A model generated the notes under the pieces. The model saw nothing but the letters and a program-made list of their open reading frames with translations, did no database searches and was not told where the DNA came from. A program made the translations under genes and the position numbers. Shown piece after piece: positions 26,321 to 34,995 of a stretch of DNA of 64,000 nucleotides; positions within the stretch are counted from its first letter, which is position 1, and every line of letters begins with the position of its first letter. This DNA comes from an uncultured Aquimarina sp. (GTDB lineage Bacteria > Bacteroidota > Bacteroidia > Flavobacteriales > Flavobacteriaceae). The stretch lies in the NCBI GenBank assembly GCA_947498705.1, contig CANMLW010000005.1, forward strand, positions 1 through 64,000, given 5' to 3'.

Positions 26321-27031
26321 ATGAAATTGTCAAAGTATATAGTTATAGTTGTAATGGGGCTATTCTTTCAGGTGCAGGCCCAGAATGTATTTGATCACAG
26401 TACTTGGGATCAGGCACTTTTATTAAATGTATCAGATGAAGGAAAAGTAGATTATAATGGATTTATGAGAGATAGCTCTCAACTTTACAGATATTTTAAA
26501 CAACTGTCTGATAATCCACCTACAGAAAGTTGGACCAGAGATGAAAAATTGGCCTATTGGATCAATGCATATAATGCATATACCATCAAACTTATTATCG
26601 ATAGTTATCCTCTTAAAAGTATAAAAGAACTTAAAGATCCTTGGGGTACTAAATTTTTTAAGATTGATGGCGAATGGTATAGTTTGGGAGAATTAGAACA
26701 TAAAATCTTAAGAAAGTTTAACGACCCCAGAATTCATTTTGCAATTAATTGTGCATCTTTTTCCTGCCCCGTAGTATGGAATAGAGCATACACAGGAGAT
26801 AATGTACACGAAGCGTTAAATGATCAAACCAAAAAGTTTATCAATGACCCTACAAGAAATACAATTACAAATACAGAGGTAAACGTGTCAAAAATCTTTA
26901 GTTGGTACAAAAAGGATTTTAAAGTTAATGGTGGTGATGTCAAAGATTTTATAAATCGTTATGCCGACGTAAAGATAGGAAAGCAAGCAAAAAAGGGTTA
27001 TAAAGAATATGATTGGAGCTTAAATGAGTAA
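26321..27031 (+). CDS. DUF547 protein, secreted
   Basis: A 236-residue DUF547 protein with a cleavable signal peptide (MKLSKYIVIVVMGLFFQVQAQ). It shares most of its length with the previous gene's domain (LAYWINAYNAYTIKLIIDSYPLKSIKEL, DPRIHFAINCASFSCPVVWN, ending YKEYDWSLNE), but lacks the lipid anchor and linker. The two are a tandem duplication with one anchored and one soluble periplasmic copy. It is 25 bp before the glycosyltransferase and likely co-transcribed with it. Confidence 0.88.
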   Translation: MKLSKYIVIVVMGLFFQVQAQNVFDHSTWDQALLLNVSDEGKVDYNGFMRDSSQLYRYFKQLSDNPPTESWTRDEKLAYWINAYNAYTIKLIIDSYPLKSIKELKDPWGTKFFKIDGEWYSLGELEHKILRKFNDPRIHFAINCASFSCPVVWNRAYTGDNVHEALNDQTKKFINDPTRNTITNTEVNVSKIFSWYKKDFKVNGGDVKDFINRYADVKIGKQAKKGYKEYDWSLNE

Positions 27032-27056
27032 ATTTGTGGTATATATTTTAATTTAA

Positions 27057-27776
27057 ATGAGATTAAAAATATCCATTGTAATTCCGATTCTTAATGAGGT
27101 GAAAACTATACGCAGTATAGTGGATCACCTCATTAGTTTTTGCGATAAACCAGCACACATAAAGGAGATTATTATTGTTGATGGAGGCAGTGTTGATGAA
27201 TCTGTGCTTGTTGTTAATAAACTAGCCAAAGAAAATACTGCTATACCTATAAGATTACATTCTTCAAAAAAGGGAAGAGCAAGACAATTAAATGCCGGAG
27301 CATCAATTGCAAAGGGCGATATTCTGTATTTTCTTCATGCAGATTCTTTTCCCCCAAAAGGATATGATCAATGTATCATAGATGAGGTGATAAAAGGAAA
27401 CGATGCGGGTTGTTTTAGAATGAAATTTGACTCAGATCATTGGTGGTTACGATTTTTGGGATGGTTAACAAAGTTTAAAAGTAAGCGTTGTAGAGGTGGA
27501 GATCAAAGTCAATATATCACCGTAGCTCTTTTTAATGAGGTTAATGGATATGATGAATCTTTTATTGTATATGAGGATAATGATTTGGTAGATAGATTAT
27601 TTGCTATCGATCAATTTACTATAATCCCTAAGGATGTAGTTACGTCTGCCAGACGCTATGAAGAAATTGGTGTATGGCGTTTGCAATATCACTTTCTAAA
27701 TATCCATATGAGGAGATGGATGGGAGCTTCTTCAGAAGATTTATACCGCTATTATAAAGACAAAGTAGCAAATTAA
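27057..27776 (+). CDS. Family-2 glycosyltransferase, TIGR04283 arsenosugar type
   Basis: A 239-residue GT2 enzyme. The nucleotide-sugar site is ISIVIPILNEVKTI (5-18) and EIIIVDGGSVDESV; DILYFLHADSFPP holds the metal-binding HAD motif, and RGGDQSQY and EDNDLVDRL follow. This is the rSAM/selenodomain-associated TIGR04283 group, here the last gene of the arsenosugar region. It would add the aglycone or sugar in the final steps. It converges on the minus-strand immunity array, 35 bp away, with no clear terminator between. Confidence 0.88.
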   Translation: MRLKISIVIPILNEVKTIRSIVDHLISFCDKPAHIKEIIIVDGGSVDESVLVVNKLAKENTAIPIRLHSSKKGRARQLNAGASIAKGDILYFLHADSFPPKGYDQCIIDEVIKGNDAGCFRMKFDSDHWWLRFLGWLTKFKSKRCRGGDQSQYITVALFNEVNGYDESFIVYEDNDLVDRLFAIDQFTIIPKDVVTSARRYEEIGVWRLQYHFLNIHMRRWMGASSEDLYRYYKDKVAN

Positions 27777-27811
27777 TTTATTTATGCCTCTCTCATTTTT
27801 TGTTGGTTATT

Positions 27812-28492
27812 TTACCATTCTAATGGTTTATCCCATATCCAAAGGTTGTTATTTCCTATATAACCACTTATATAGTCTAAAAGTTCATCTGCTAGATCTC
27901 TTTTATAGTCAAGATTTAAAGTTTGGTATATTTGAGAGATAAAATGAATTGAGTCATACATATTTTGTTGCGATATCTCTAATTCTTTAAATTTTATTAA
28001 AGAAGCATGTCCTTGCCGTGCTAATTCATTAAAGTTTGAATTTGTAAGGCAACTTATGATTTGTTGTATCTCTCTGATTAACTTAATTTCTACTTTAGTC
28101 AGATTTGTTTTTTTATCAAAACAAACTACCTCTCCTTTAATAATTGTTGTTATAACTGTAGTAAACATATTAGTAATACCAGATTTTCCTAATATTTCAT
28201 TTACTAAATCATCAGCAGATTCCACCTTTTTAAGATGATAAGAAGGTTGATGACCTATGTGTTTAAAATAATAGTAGTTGCCTAAAATGGTTATGTTTTT
28301 GGGTAGCTTAACAGACCTTTCTTTAATAGGCACCCCCGAGGGTTTATGTATTTGCAATGACTCGTTTAAATAACTGTTTTCTTGATCAAAGAGCATCCAT
28401 TTCCATAGTTCCTGAATTGTGAAATATCCTTCTATGTCATCAAAATAAATAGTAGATAATTGTTGTAATATAGATGCTAAATTATATTCCAT
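27812..28492 (-). CDS. Hypothetical protein, 226 residues, end of immunity-type array
   Basis: Not recognised. No signal peptide; the N-terminus is helical with aromatic residues (YFTIQELWKWMLFDQ), the middle has short strands (PKNITILGNYYYFKHIG), the C-terminal half is helical and ends NNLWIWDKPLEW. Last gene of the long minus-strand array, 31 bp after the gene at 28524. By size and position an immunity-type protein; nothing in the sequence gives the target. Confidence 0.7.
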   Translation of the reverse strand: MEYNLASILQQLSTIYFDDIEGYFTIQELWKWMLFDQENSYLNESLQIHKPSGVPIKERSVKLPKNITILGNYYYFKHIGHQPSYHLKKVESADDLVNEILGKSGITNMFTTVITTIIKGEVVCFDKKTNLTKVEIKLIREIQQIISCLTNSNFNELARQGHASLIKFKELEISQQNMYDSIHFISQIYQTLNLDYKRDLADELLDYISGYIGNNNLWIWDKPLEW

Positions 28493-28523
28493 TTTCTATT
28501 GGGTGCGATACTTGGTGATTGTT

Positions 28524-29198
28524 TTAGTTTATTAATTTCTCTGATACTATGTTTAGTAAGTTTTTAAAACTGGTCTGGTGTAATTCGACCTTGAATGATC
28601 TTGCTATACATTCGAATGTATCGTCGTGAAATCCAAAGAAGAAATGTTTGGCGTTTTCCCAATTTTTTGGATTGTAATTACTGTGTACACTATTTATGTT
28701 CTGAATTTCTTTTATCCAGTTCGAATTCATAATTTGCATAGGAGCATAAAGTTCTAAGCCTTTTCCGAATAGTGGATGTCCTTCGAAAACTTCGTCATTT
28801 GGTGAACCTAACTTTGCAGATGTGCAATGCTCAAATTCTACTAAAGCTAAAGAGGTAACTTTATCACTGGCAGTATCTACTATTGTTGTATATGTTCCGT
28901 CCCAATTAGGGTCTACCGATTTTACGTAAAAGATCAAATATGCTTTATGACCATTGAGGAATAAATGGGGCAAAGGAGCTCCTACATCCCAAGCTACCGG
29001 AAAATCAATGACATCGGCATATGCTTCATTTTTTGCTGCCGATAAATGACGCTCGCAGACAAGCAAGGCTTTAGAAGCATTATCAAATTCTTCTCGCTCT
29101 TTATCATTATATGATTTACGAATTGCAATAAAAGCTTTGTCAAGCCTTGCTTTAGCCTGACTTAATTTGTTTTCATAGTCTTCTATAGTTAATGACAT
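28524..29198 (-). CDS. Hypothetical protein, 224 residues, immunity-type array
   Basis: Not recognised. A helical N-terminus (ENKLSQAKARLDKAFIAIRKSYNDKEREEFDNASKAL is two antiparallel helices by pattern) precedes an alpha/beta region (AYLIFYVKSVDPNWDGTYTTIVD, SLALVEFEHC) and a C-terminal HFFFGFHDDTFECIARSF. Start ATG overlaps the stop of the upstream gene (TAATG), so the two are translationally coupled. Confidence 0.75.
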   Translation of the reverse strand: MSLTIEDYENKLSQAKARLDKAFIAIRKSYNDKEREEFDNASKALLVCERHLSAAKNEAYADVIDFPVAWDVGAPLPHLFLNGHKAYLIFYVKSVDPNWDGTYTTIVDTASDKVTSLALVEFEHCTSAKLGSPNDEVFEGHPLFGKGLELYAPMQIMNSNWIKEIQNINSVHSNYNPKNWENAKHFFFGFHDDTFECIARSFKVELHQTSFKNLLNIVSEKLIN

Positions 29199-30145
29199 TA
29201 CTCCACCTTTATTTTAGTAATAGTATTTAGATCAATATCAATGATTACACCCGAATCACCATAACAAATTAAATGGTGATTTTTTACCTCTGCTTTGTGT
29301 ATAGGGTTTGAAAACGTAAAAAAGATGGCCCAGTTTAAAACACCATTTAGTGATGTAGATGCCACAAATCCCTCATTACCCATAGCACCATCTCCAAATA
29401 CAAATTTTTGGTTTTCATACTCGAATGCTCCATGAAAAATATCGACCTCTGTCCAAATATCATCATTGTATTTTTCTATACTTTCTAATGTTGTGTCACA
29501 TAGAGGAGACCAATATTGTTCGGTTTCTCCATTATTTGGGTCATAAGTGCTGTATGCATTTCCTATTATAATATCTCCCTCTCCCATAGTGATACAATCA
29601 AAACCCGGTAAATACCCTTGTTTCCATTTTTCTTGTATTTTAGGATGCATCATATATTCTAATTCGTTAAAGTTTAATTTTTCTATTTCTTGTAAAAAGG
29701 CTTCTGGTAATTGTTTTAAAAACTTATTGAGTTGTCCTATCTTTTCAGCTACAAAATCTGCATCATTTAGCTTTTGATGTTCAATTTTTTCTGACTGCAT
29801 GGGTTCTAATTCATCATTAAAAGAACTACACAATTGATATTTAAAACCGATCGATTCTTTACCAATGCTTAGATAAACTAATGCATTTAAAAAATGAGGT
29901 TTTATGGTTTTATCGGACCATTGGTACTCATCAAAATCTAATTCTAATCGCCATTGTCTATCTCCTCCCCAGCTAGCATATTCAAACCGGTGAATAATGG
30001 GTAAAGGATGATCAAAATCCCTATTTTTTAAAAGTTGTTGATAGCTGGGAGTTATATTTTGCTTTATCGCCAAAAACTGATAGCGTACTAAGACGTTAAC
30101 CTCCTTGTAAAACAAACTATTTATTACCTTTTCTTTTTCTTCCAT
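29198..30145 (-). CDS. Hypothetical protein, 315 residues, immunity-type array
   Basis: Not recognised. A cytoplasmic alpha/beta protein with Trp/Tyr-rich strands (FEYASWGGDRQWRLELDFDEYQW) and a C-terminal region that looks like a beta-propeller-type or scaffold repeat (FHGAFEYENQKFVFGDGAMGNEGFVAS, HHLICYGDSGVIIDIDLNTITKI). I place the start at ATG 30145, 3 bp after the upstream stop; a TTG at 30166 would overlap it. The stop overlaps the next start (TAATG). Confidence 0.75.
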   Translation of the reverse strand: MEEKEKVINSLFYKEVNVLVRYQFLAIKQNITPSYQQLLKNRDFDHPLPIIHRFEYASWGGDRQWRLELDFDEYQWSDKTIKPHFLNALVYLSIGKESIGFKYQLCSSFNDELEPMQSEKIEHQKLNDADFVAEKIGQLNKFLKQLPEAFLQEIEKLNFNELEYMMHPKIQEKWKQGYLPGFDCITMGEGDIIIGNAYSTYDPNNGETEQYWSPLCDTTLESIEKYNDDIWTEVDIFHGAFEYENQKFVFGDGAMGNEGFVASTSLNGVLNWAIFFTFSNPIHKAEVKNHHLICYGDSGVIIDIDLNTITKIKVE

Positions 30146-30147
30146 TT

Positions 30148-30846
30148 CTAAATAGTTTTTCTCCAATCTTTATAATACCAATCTTCATTTGTTGGTAATT
30201 GATGTTCTGGACAATCAAAGGTTTCTTGTACAAAAAACAGGCTTTTATTTTTCACTCCCTCTTCTGTCCATGAGTTCATTAAATCATACTTATTGTTCAT
30301 TTTCCTTACCTCTACTTTGTGATTTTTGAAACAGCACAATCCACCAAACATACCGTTTCCAACAGGGTGATAGTTTGAGTACTTGCAACTCAAACAAGTA
30401 TTCAAATAGATATGTTCTGGTAGTTGATTCTGTATTGCTATCAATGCATCTTCCATCCATTCTAATTTCTTTTCAACAGTAAATTCTCCGAAGGATGTAG
30501 TTAACGTTAAGCCCGTGAGTTCACTATCTAAACCTTTAATAGTTGTGGTTTCACCAACTTCTACATTTACTATTAGTGGTGCAGTAAACTTATTTTTTTT
30601 GATCGAATCAAAAAGTAAAACAGGAATTGTTACCGTTATCCTGAAATTGGTTAAATCTCCTGACCCATCTTGAAACATTTCATACTCAAATTTTGTGTCA
30701 TCAATCTCTTCTGCTTCCAACATTTCAAAATCTTGTCCTTCGAAATTAATTCCTCTTAGCGTAAAGTACATATCACTACCATCAGATTTTATAACAATTT
30801 CTTCCGTACCTCTTTTGTCTTGATATGTTGCTCTGTATTTTCTCAT
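30148..30846 (-). CDS. Hypothetical protein with Cys cluster, 232 residues
   Basis: Not firmly recognised; possibly the DUF6304 family from memory. The first 130 residues are beta-rich (YRATYQDKRGTEEIVIKSD...FRITVTIPVLLFD...LIVNVEVGETTTI). A cysteine cluster then follows, CLSCKYSNYHPVGNGMFGGLCCF, with one more Cys in FDCPEH, a likely zinc site. Two bp before the gene at 30145, so it is co-translated. Immunity-type context. Confidence 0.72.
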   Translation of the reverse strand: MRKYRATYQDKRGTEEIVIKSDGSDMYFTLRGINFEGQDFEMLEAEEIDDTKFEYEMFQDGSGDLTNFRITVTIPVLLFDSIKKNKFTAPLIVNVEVGETTTIKGLDSELTGLTLTTSFGEFTVEKKLEWMEDALIAIQNQLPEHIYLNTCLSCKYSNYHPVGNGMFGGLCCFKNHKVEVRKMNNKYDLMNSWTEEGVKNKSLFFVQETFDCPEHQLPTNEDWYYKDWRKTI

Positions 30847-30918
30847 GGGGTATTTATTTTTCTATTACCAGAATATTATTAATAGGGATTAATTAAGGCG
30901 TTCGCTGAGTTTTATCAT

Positions 30919-31446
30919 CTAATACACTATGTTTTGATAGTTTTCGTAACTCTTGCTCATAGCTAAAGAATTTGTTCTTTTATTCCAAGCAATTAAATTT
31001 TCTTTAGGCTCATCGGTATCTGATATGCTGAATATTATTGGTATATCTTTTTGCAAGGTCGTACCAAAAAATTTTTCTGTTTGTAATTCTTCCAACACTA
31101 TAACGCAAGTTTCAAAAAGTTCATTTTTAAACTGATCAAAATCTGCCCCTTCTAGTTTTTCTATAGCTGTATGTAGTAGTTGGCAAATCTGATTAACTTC
31201 TTCATTTGCTCCATCTGAGCTAAGCCATTCTGCAGGCTCAAATTCATATACCTCCTTGTACTTAGGGTCTTCTGCCTGCATTTTTTGTAAATGGGATAAG
31301 GTATTTGTAAAAGGTACTACTGTCATAGCTCCATCATCGCTAACTAATGCAAAGCCACAAATATCTTTTCCATATTTATTTAAGTTTTCTAAAAAAGCTT
31401 TTTTGGTTACTTCCTTTAAATTCTGTTTTAATACTGTAAAATCCAT
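30919..31446 (-). CDS. DUF4303 family protein
   Basis: A 175-residue protein that fits DUF4303: the conserved run ICGFALVSDDGAMTVVPFTNT, then LQKMQAEDPKYKEVYEFEPAEW and ANEEVNQICQLL. DUF4303 genes are frequent in polymorphic-toxin immunity loci, so it is likely a cytoplasmic immunity protein that binds one toxin domain. It opens a block of its own with 72 bp on the upstream side of the next gene. No signal peptide. Confidence 0.82.
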   Translation of the reverse strand: MDFTVLKQNLKEVTKKAFLENLNKYGKDICGFALVSDDGAMTVVPFTNTLSHLQKMQAEDPKYKEVYEFEPAEWLSSDGANEEVNQICQLLHTAIEKLEGADFDQFKNELFETCVIVLEELQTEKFFGTTLQKDIPIIFSISDTDEPKENLIAWNKRTNSLAMSKSYENYQNIVY

Positions 31447-31451
31447 AAATA

Positions 31452-32297
31452 TTATTTATTAATAAATTCAATCCCTTTTTCAGGATTATACTCAGGAAAA
31501 ATATAGTAGTTTTTTAACCCTGCATTTGTACTATCTTTTATGAGGGTTAGCCTTGATTTTTTTGGAAATTCTTTGGGTTCATATGCTATAGAGTAAGCAA
31601 CATTAAGAGTATCGCCTTCTAATACAATAAGAGGTGTAATAGGTTCTAAAAATTTGTATTGTACTATTTGTATTTTACTGCCTCCTAGTCTTTCTATCAG
31701 TTTAGCAATTACTTGTATAGTGTCCTGTACGTATGTATTAGGATCAAAACTACCTCTAGCTTCTTGTCCTTGTTTTATCTTTTGTTGCAATACCGTATTA
31801 GAATTAAAATAATCGACTATTATTTTTCTTTTAGTGTTGTCTGTCTTTTCAGGAGTAACATTATAATTAGAACCTCGGTAACCATTTCTGGTATCAAAGT
31901 AAACACTACCTATTTCTTTTTTGTAAGAGAATAGATTGTGTATGGTATAGTCTGTATCGTATTCGTGTTGGGTATGCTCATCAATTCCGTCACCGTATTT
32001 AAAAAAAGTTAATCTCCAACTCACATTTTTATTTTGAGTTAAAAAGGAGTCTTTTTTTAACTGATTTACTATAAAACTATCTATTTTAATTTTGTGTTGT
32101 TCATTTTTTGAATCATAGTTTTTAACCACAAAAAAATCATTCCTTCTTTTAAGTAATTTTGCATTAACTGCTACGGTATCTGTATATACTCTATTGGGTT
32201 TTAAATGGTATATTTTGAAACTAGTGTCTGTTATTTCTTTTTTGCAAGAGATAAAGCTTATAAGAAATAGTATGTAGATTAAGTCTGTGGTTTTCAT
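31452..32297 (-). CDS. Lipoprotein, 281 residues
   Basis: Signal MKTTDLIYILFLISFISC with acylated Cys18. The mature part is beta-rich (YHLKPNRVYTDTVAVNAKLL, IQVIAKLIERLGGSKIQIVQYKFL) and ends with YIFPEYNPEKGIEFINK. No family recognised. Being anchored in the envelope, it could neutralise a toxin acting in the periplasm. 5 bp upstream of the DUF4303 gene start, so co-transcribed. Confidence 0.75.
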   Translation of the reverse strand: MKTTDLIYILFLISFISCKKEITDTSFKIYHLKPNRVYTDTVAVNAKLLKRRNDFFVVKNYDSKNEQHKIKIDSFIVNQLKKDSFLTQNKNVSWRLTFFKYGDGIDEHTQHEYDTDYTIHNLFSYKKEIGSVYFDTRNGYRGSNYNVTPEKTDNTKRKIIVDYFNSNTVLQQKIKQGQEARGSFDPNTYVQDTIQVIAKLIERLGGSKIQIVQYKFLEPITPLIVLEGDTLNVAYSIAYEPKEFPKKSRLTLIKDSTNAGLKNYYIFPEYNPEKGIEFINK

Positions 32298-32317
32298 TAT
32301 CGTGTGTGTTATCTATT

Positions 32318-32752
32318 TTAGTAACCTTTATGAGGTTTGTATTTTATAATAGTATTCATTTGATACTTATGTATATAATGCTGCAAGACCTCTTCAAAAT
32401 CATAAAACTCTATTGGGTCATTAAACCTAGGAAGTATAATAAAGGAAGATACAGTACAGTAAACATGTTCTCCATCGAATGTATGAGCTACTAAAAAACT
32501 ATTTTGAATACTACTTTTTTGAGTATCATTTTTCCATTCCCATTCATCAATATCCTCCATAAAATTATTCTCAAAAAACTGTTTGTCTGGTGTTACTATA
32601 TTGAGATATTCTACTTTTTCAGAAATGACTCCATACCCATAATATTTAAGAAATCTCACATAAGATTCGGGTACCTTAAAATTTACCATTTTTTGTATAG
32701 TATCAATATCTACAATTGTTCTTTCTCCAATTACATCAAAATTTAGAAGCAT
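32318..32752 (-). CDS. SMI1/KNR4 (SUKH) immunity-type protein
   Basis: A 144-residue SUKH-fold protein. The signature VPESYVRFLKYYGYGVI (residues 28-44) is the conserved core where the helix-strand pair of SMI1/KNR4 proteins lies, followed by acidic WEWKND and strands FLVAHTFDGEHVYCTVS. SUKH proteins are the commonest immunity proteins of bacterial contact-dependent toxins, especially nucleases and deaminases. The target here is unknown. Confidence 0.85.
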   Translation of the reverse strand: MLLNFDVIGERTIVDIDTIQKMVNFKVPESYVRFLKYYGYGVISEKVEYLNIVTPDKQFFENNFMEDIDEWEWKNDTQKSSIQNSFLVAHTFDGEHVYCTVSSFIILPRFNDPIEFYDFEEVLQHYIHKYQMNTIIKYKPHKGY

Positions 32753-32767
32753 AATTAACTTAGTGTT

Positions 32768-33427
32768 TTATCTGTCATGATTCCTTTTTCTTTCTCCAAT
32801 AGCAATACTACCATGAACTCCTATGATCAATACTTTTTGGCTTTTAGGATTAAATACAATATTCATTTCATCTTCATACATAAATGGGATCCAGTATTTG
32901 CACAAGGTTTCCCAATTTGTTTCTGCAGCAGTATACCTACCCCAAAAAAAGTATATAACATCTTCATCATCCCAATTTAGTCTATGCTTCACATTTTTTT
33001 CGAAAGCAGGATACTCTTCTTTATTCCAACTTGTACCCCAATTCCATTCTTTGGCAAAAGATTCAACCTTATTTATTTTCCAGTCATCATCTGATTTTAC
33101 AAGCATTAAATGGCGTTGTTTTTCAGAAATATATGTATTCCAAAGTTGTTTAGAATAGTTTTCTGTTAGCGGTTTTATTTTGTTAGGAATCGTATTCTTA
33201 TCCTTAAAAAACCGCTTCGAGCATTCAACAAAAAAATCTTTTATATAAAACCAGTCTTTAAAATCGATGTACTTTTTGTTCTTTTCTAATTCAATTAATT
33301 CTGCTTGTCTATCATTCCATTTTTTGATGGCAGATGTCACGGTTCCGTTTTCTATCAATAACTGTTTTGCTTCGGTTAATCCAATGTTTAATAAATCTCT
33401 GATATGTTTTATATCTTCTATACTCAT
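32768..33427 (-). CDS. DUF2947-like protein with N-terminal UBA-like helix pair
   Basis: A 219-residue protein. Residues 1-40 (IKHIRDLLNIGLTEAKQLLIENGTVTSAIKKW) look like the small helical domain seen in ribosomal L7/L12 C-termini or UBA domains. Residues 60-215 resemble DUF2947: IKPLTENYSKQLWNTYIS, WNWGTSWNKEEYPAFEKN, WDDEDVIYFFWGRYTAAETNWETLCKYWIPFMY. DUF2947 is uncharacterised and appears in immunity-like settings. Cytoplasmic. Confidence 0.72.
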   Translation of the reverse strand: MSIEDIKHIRDLLNIGLTEAKQLLIENGTVTSAIKKWNDRQAELIELEKNKKYIDFKDWFYIKDFFVECSKRFFKDKNTIPNKIKPLTENYSKQLWNTYISEKQRHLMLVKSDDDWKINKVESFAKEWNWGTSWNKEEYPAFEKNVKHRLNWDDEDVIYFFWGRYTAAETNWETLCKYWIPFMYEDEMNIVFNPKSQKVLIIGVHGSIAIGERKRNHDR

Positions 33428-33491
33428 TTAATATAAATGTTACAACCCAATCTGTAAAAGTGTTTTGTATTACATGCCATTATTTCTAATC

Positions 33492-33785
33492 TTAATAATC
33501 AAGTACCGAATATCCAAACCCTTTATTATCGAGATGTTCTTTTAATTCTTGTAAGTTCTCCCATATATTAGGAGTATCATACCGGCAAATGTAAATTCCA
33601 TCACTTTCCAAAAAGACACAAATATTTGGCATGGTACCTTTATTGTCTATTGTCCTAAAATCATAAAACATTTTATTATCGAATTCGTACTTTTTGTCAA
33701 AACCTACATTAGTTTCAAGTACACCTTGAATATCAATAACTTGTTTCTTTGTGAATGCTGCTATTATTCTATATTCAAACCCCAT
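33492..33785 (-). CDS. Small hypothetical protein, 97 residues
   Basis: Not recognised. A compact alpha/beta protein (FEYRIIAAFTKKQVIDIQGVLE, MPNICVFLESDGIYICRYD), cytoplasmic. Start overlaps the upstream stop by one base, so it is translationally coupled to the gene at 33785-34090, and the pair may act on one toxin. Confidence 0.68.
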   Translation of the reverse strand: MGFEYRIIAAFTKKQVIDIQGVLETNVGFDKKYEFDNKMFYDFRTIDNKGTMPNICVFLESDGIYICRYDTPNIWENLQELKEHLDNKGFGYSVLDY

Positions 33786-34090
33786 TAATCTCCTAAAACT
33801 TTTAGTTCAATTCCTTTTTTTGAAAAATATTTTATCAACGCGTTAAACCCTATAATATCCATTGCTTGTTGTTTATTTATATTTAGGTTCTGCTTATTAA
33901 TATATGCATCGATAATTTGTATAATTGTTTTTTGATGAGTAACAGAAAGCTTAGCGTCCCTATATGGGTCAATATAAATTCCTGTTTGTTTTTTGAACTC
34001 AATAAAAATGATCTCAACATTAGCATACTGACTATCGTCTAGTTCAAACAAATATTCGTTATTGTCTAATCTATGAAAATCTAAAGCCAT
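33785..34090 (-). CDS. Small hypothetical protein, 101 residues
   Basis: Not recognised. Starts with strands that carry acidic residues (NNEYLFELDDSQYANVEIIFIEFKK), then helices (TIIQIIDAYINKQ, QQAMDIIGFNALIKYFSKKG). 3 bp after the upstream gene. Typical of small immunity proteins in form. Confidence 0.68.
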   Translation of the reverse strand: MALDFHRLDNNEYLFELDDSQYANVEIIFIEFKKQTGIYIDPYRDAKLSVTHQKTIIQIIDAYINKQNLNINKQQAMDIIGFNALIKYFSKKGIELKVLGD

Positions 34091-34093
34091 AAT

Positions 34094-34405
34094 TTAACGT
34101 GAAAAAACACTTCGTATACCATCAATAATTTTCCAACAGGTATCGTAATCCAGACCTTTAGGTCTTTCTACTTTCCAGTGACTCATACTTGCTTTTAGGG
34201 TGCCATTCATACTAAATAATTGATAAGCCAACTCTTTTGATATAGTATTTTTGTCTGCATAATACTTCTCTAAACAATGTAGTGCCTCTATAAATTTAGT
34301 AATTCGTTCTTCTTCTATATCAGCACTCATTCTAAAAAGCGTGTCTAATCCATTTTGAGAATTGTATTCTTTGTGAATCAGTTTTTTTGCTTCTTCTAAG
34401 GTCAT
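34094..34405 (-). CDS. Small helical hypothetical protein, 103 residues
   Basis: Not recognised. All-helical by pattern (LEEAKKLIHKEYN, RITKFIEALHCLEKYYADK, ELAYQLFSMN). 6 bp after the gene at 34412-34759. Helical immunity proteins of this size are common, but no target can be given. Confidence 0.68.
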   Translation of the reverse strand: MTLEEAKKLIHKEYNSQNGLDTLFRMSADIEEERITKFIEALHCLEKYYADKNTISKELAYQLFSMNGTLKASMSHWKVERPKGLDYDTCWKIIDGIRSVFSR

Positions 34406-34411
34406 TTCTTT

Positions 34412-34759
34412 TTATTTAGAATCCTGTTTTTCTACTACAGAAATATTGTTACAAGTAAGTGTAAATTGATTTATAGTATCAATCACTTTGTAATTGCCTC
34501 CTTCAAATTGAATTTCGATATCTGCATTATCCCAATCAAATGGTCCATTCATTTTAATAGGTTCATGCATCGAAATCAATAAATAAGGAAGATCATTTTG
34601 ATATCTATCGTCACTTATTTTTAATTGTATTTTTCTATGACTAGTAGTTAAATTAAACAATCTTGCCTCTTTTCCTTTCCATCTACCTAACAAACCATGG
34701 GCATGCCTTAAAATTGGATGAGATTTTAATTCTTCTGTAATTTCTTTTGTACGAATCAT
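34412..34759 (-). CDS. Hypothetical protein, 115 residues
   Basis: Not recognised. I start it at ATG 34759, which forms an ATGA overlap with the stop of the upstream membrane protein; a longer frame to 34807 would overlap that gene by 52 bp. The product is beta-rich (GKEARLFNLTTSHRKIQLKIS, ADIEIQFEGGNYKVIDTINQFTLTC). Coupled to the small membrane protein, perhaps as a soluble partner. Confidence 0.68.
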   Translation of the reverse strand: MIRTKEITEELKSHPILRHAHGLLGRWKGKEARLFNLTTSHRKIQLKISDDRYQNDLPYLLISMHEPIKMNGPFDWDNADIEIQFEGGNYKVIDTINQFTLTCNNISVVEKQDSK

Positions 34760-34983
34760 TTCCTTATCAATTTGTAAAAAAATATTCCTGCTAAAATTAG
34801 CCCGCAAAGTGCAAGAATTCCATAAACTTCTTTTGCTTGTTCGGTATACACTACTCCTTCTTCAAGTGATAAAAACTTACCTTCTGTATTGTAATCAAGG
34901 TTTGTTCTTTGTATATACATATAAATAAAGAAAGTGGTAACACATCCAATTAGTGCTAGTATAAGGTAGCGTATATATTTCAT
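34756..34983 (-). CDS. Small membrane protein, 75 residues, two TM segments
   Basis: Two hydrophobic helices (residues 4-24 and 54-71) flank a polar loop NLDYNTEGKFLSLEEGVVYTEQ. Small membrane immunity proteins usually protect from pore-forming or membrane-active toxins; that is an inference from type alone. Confidence 0.68.
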   Translation of the reverse strand: MKYIRYLILALIGCVTTFFIYMYIQRTNLDYNTEGKFLSLEEGVVYTEQAKEVYGILALCGLILAGIFFYKLIRK

Positions 34984-34995
34984 CTCCTACTTATT

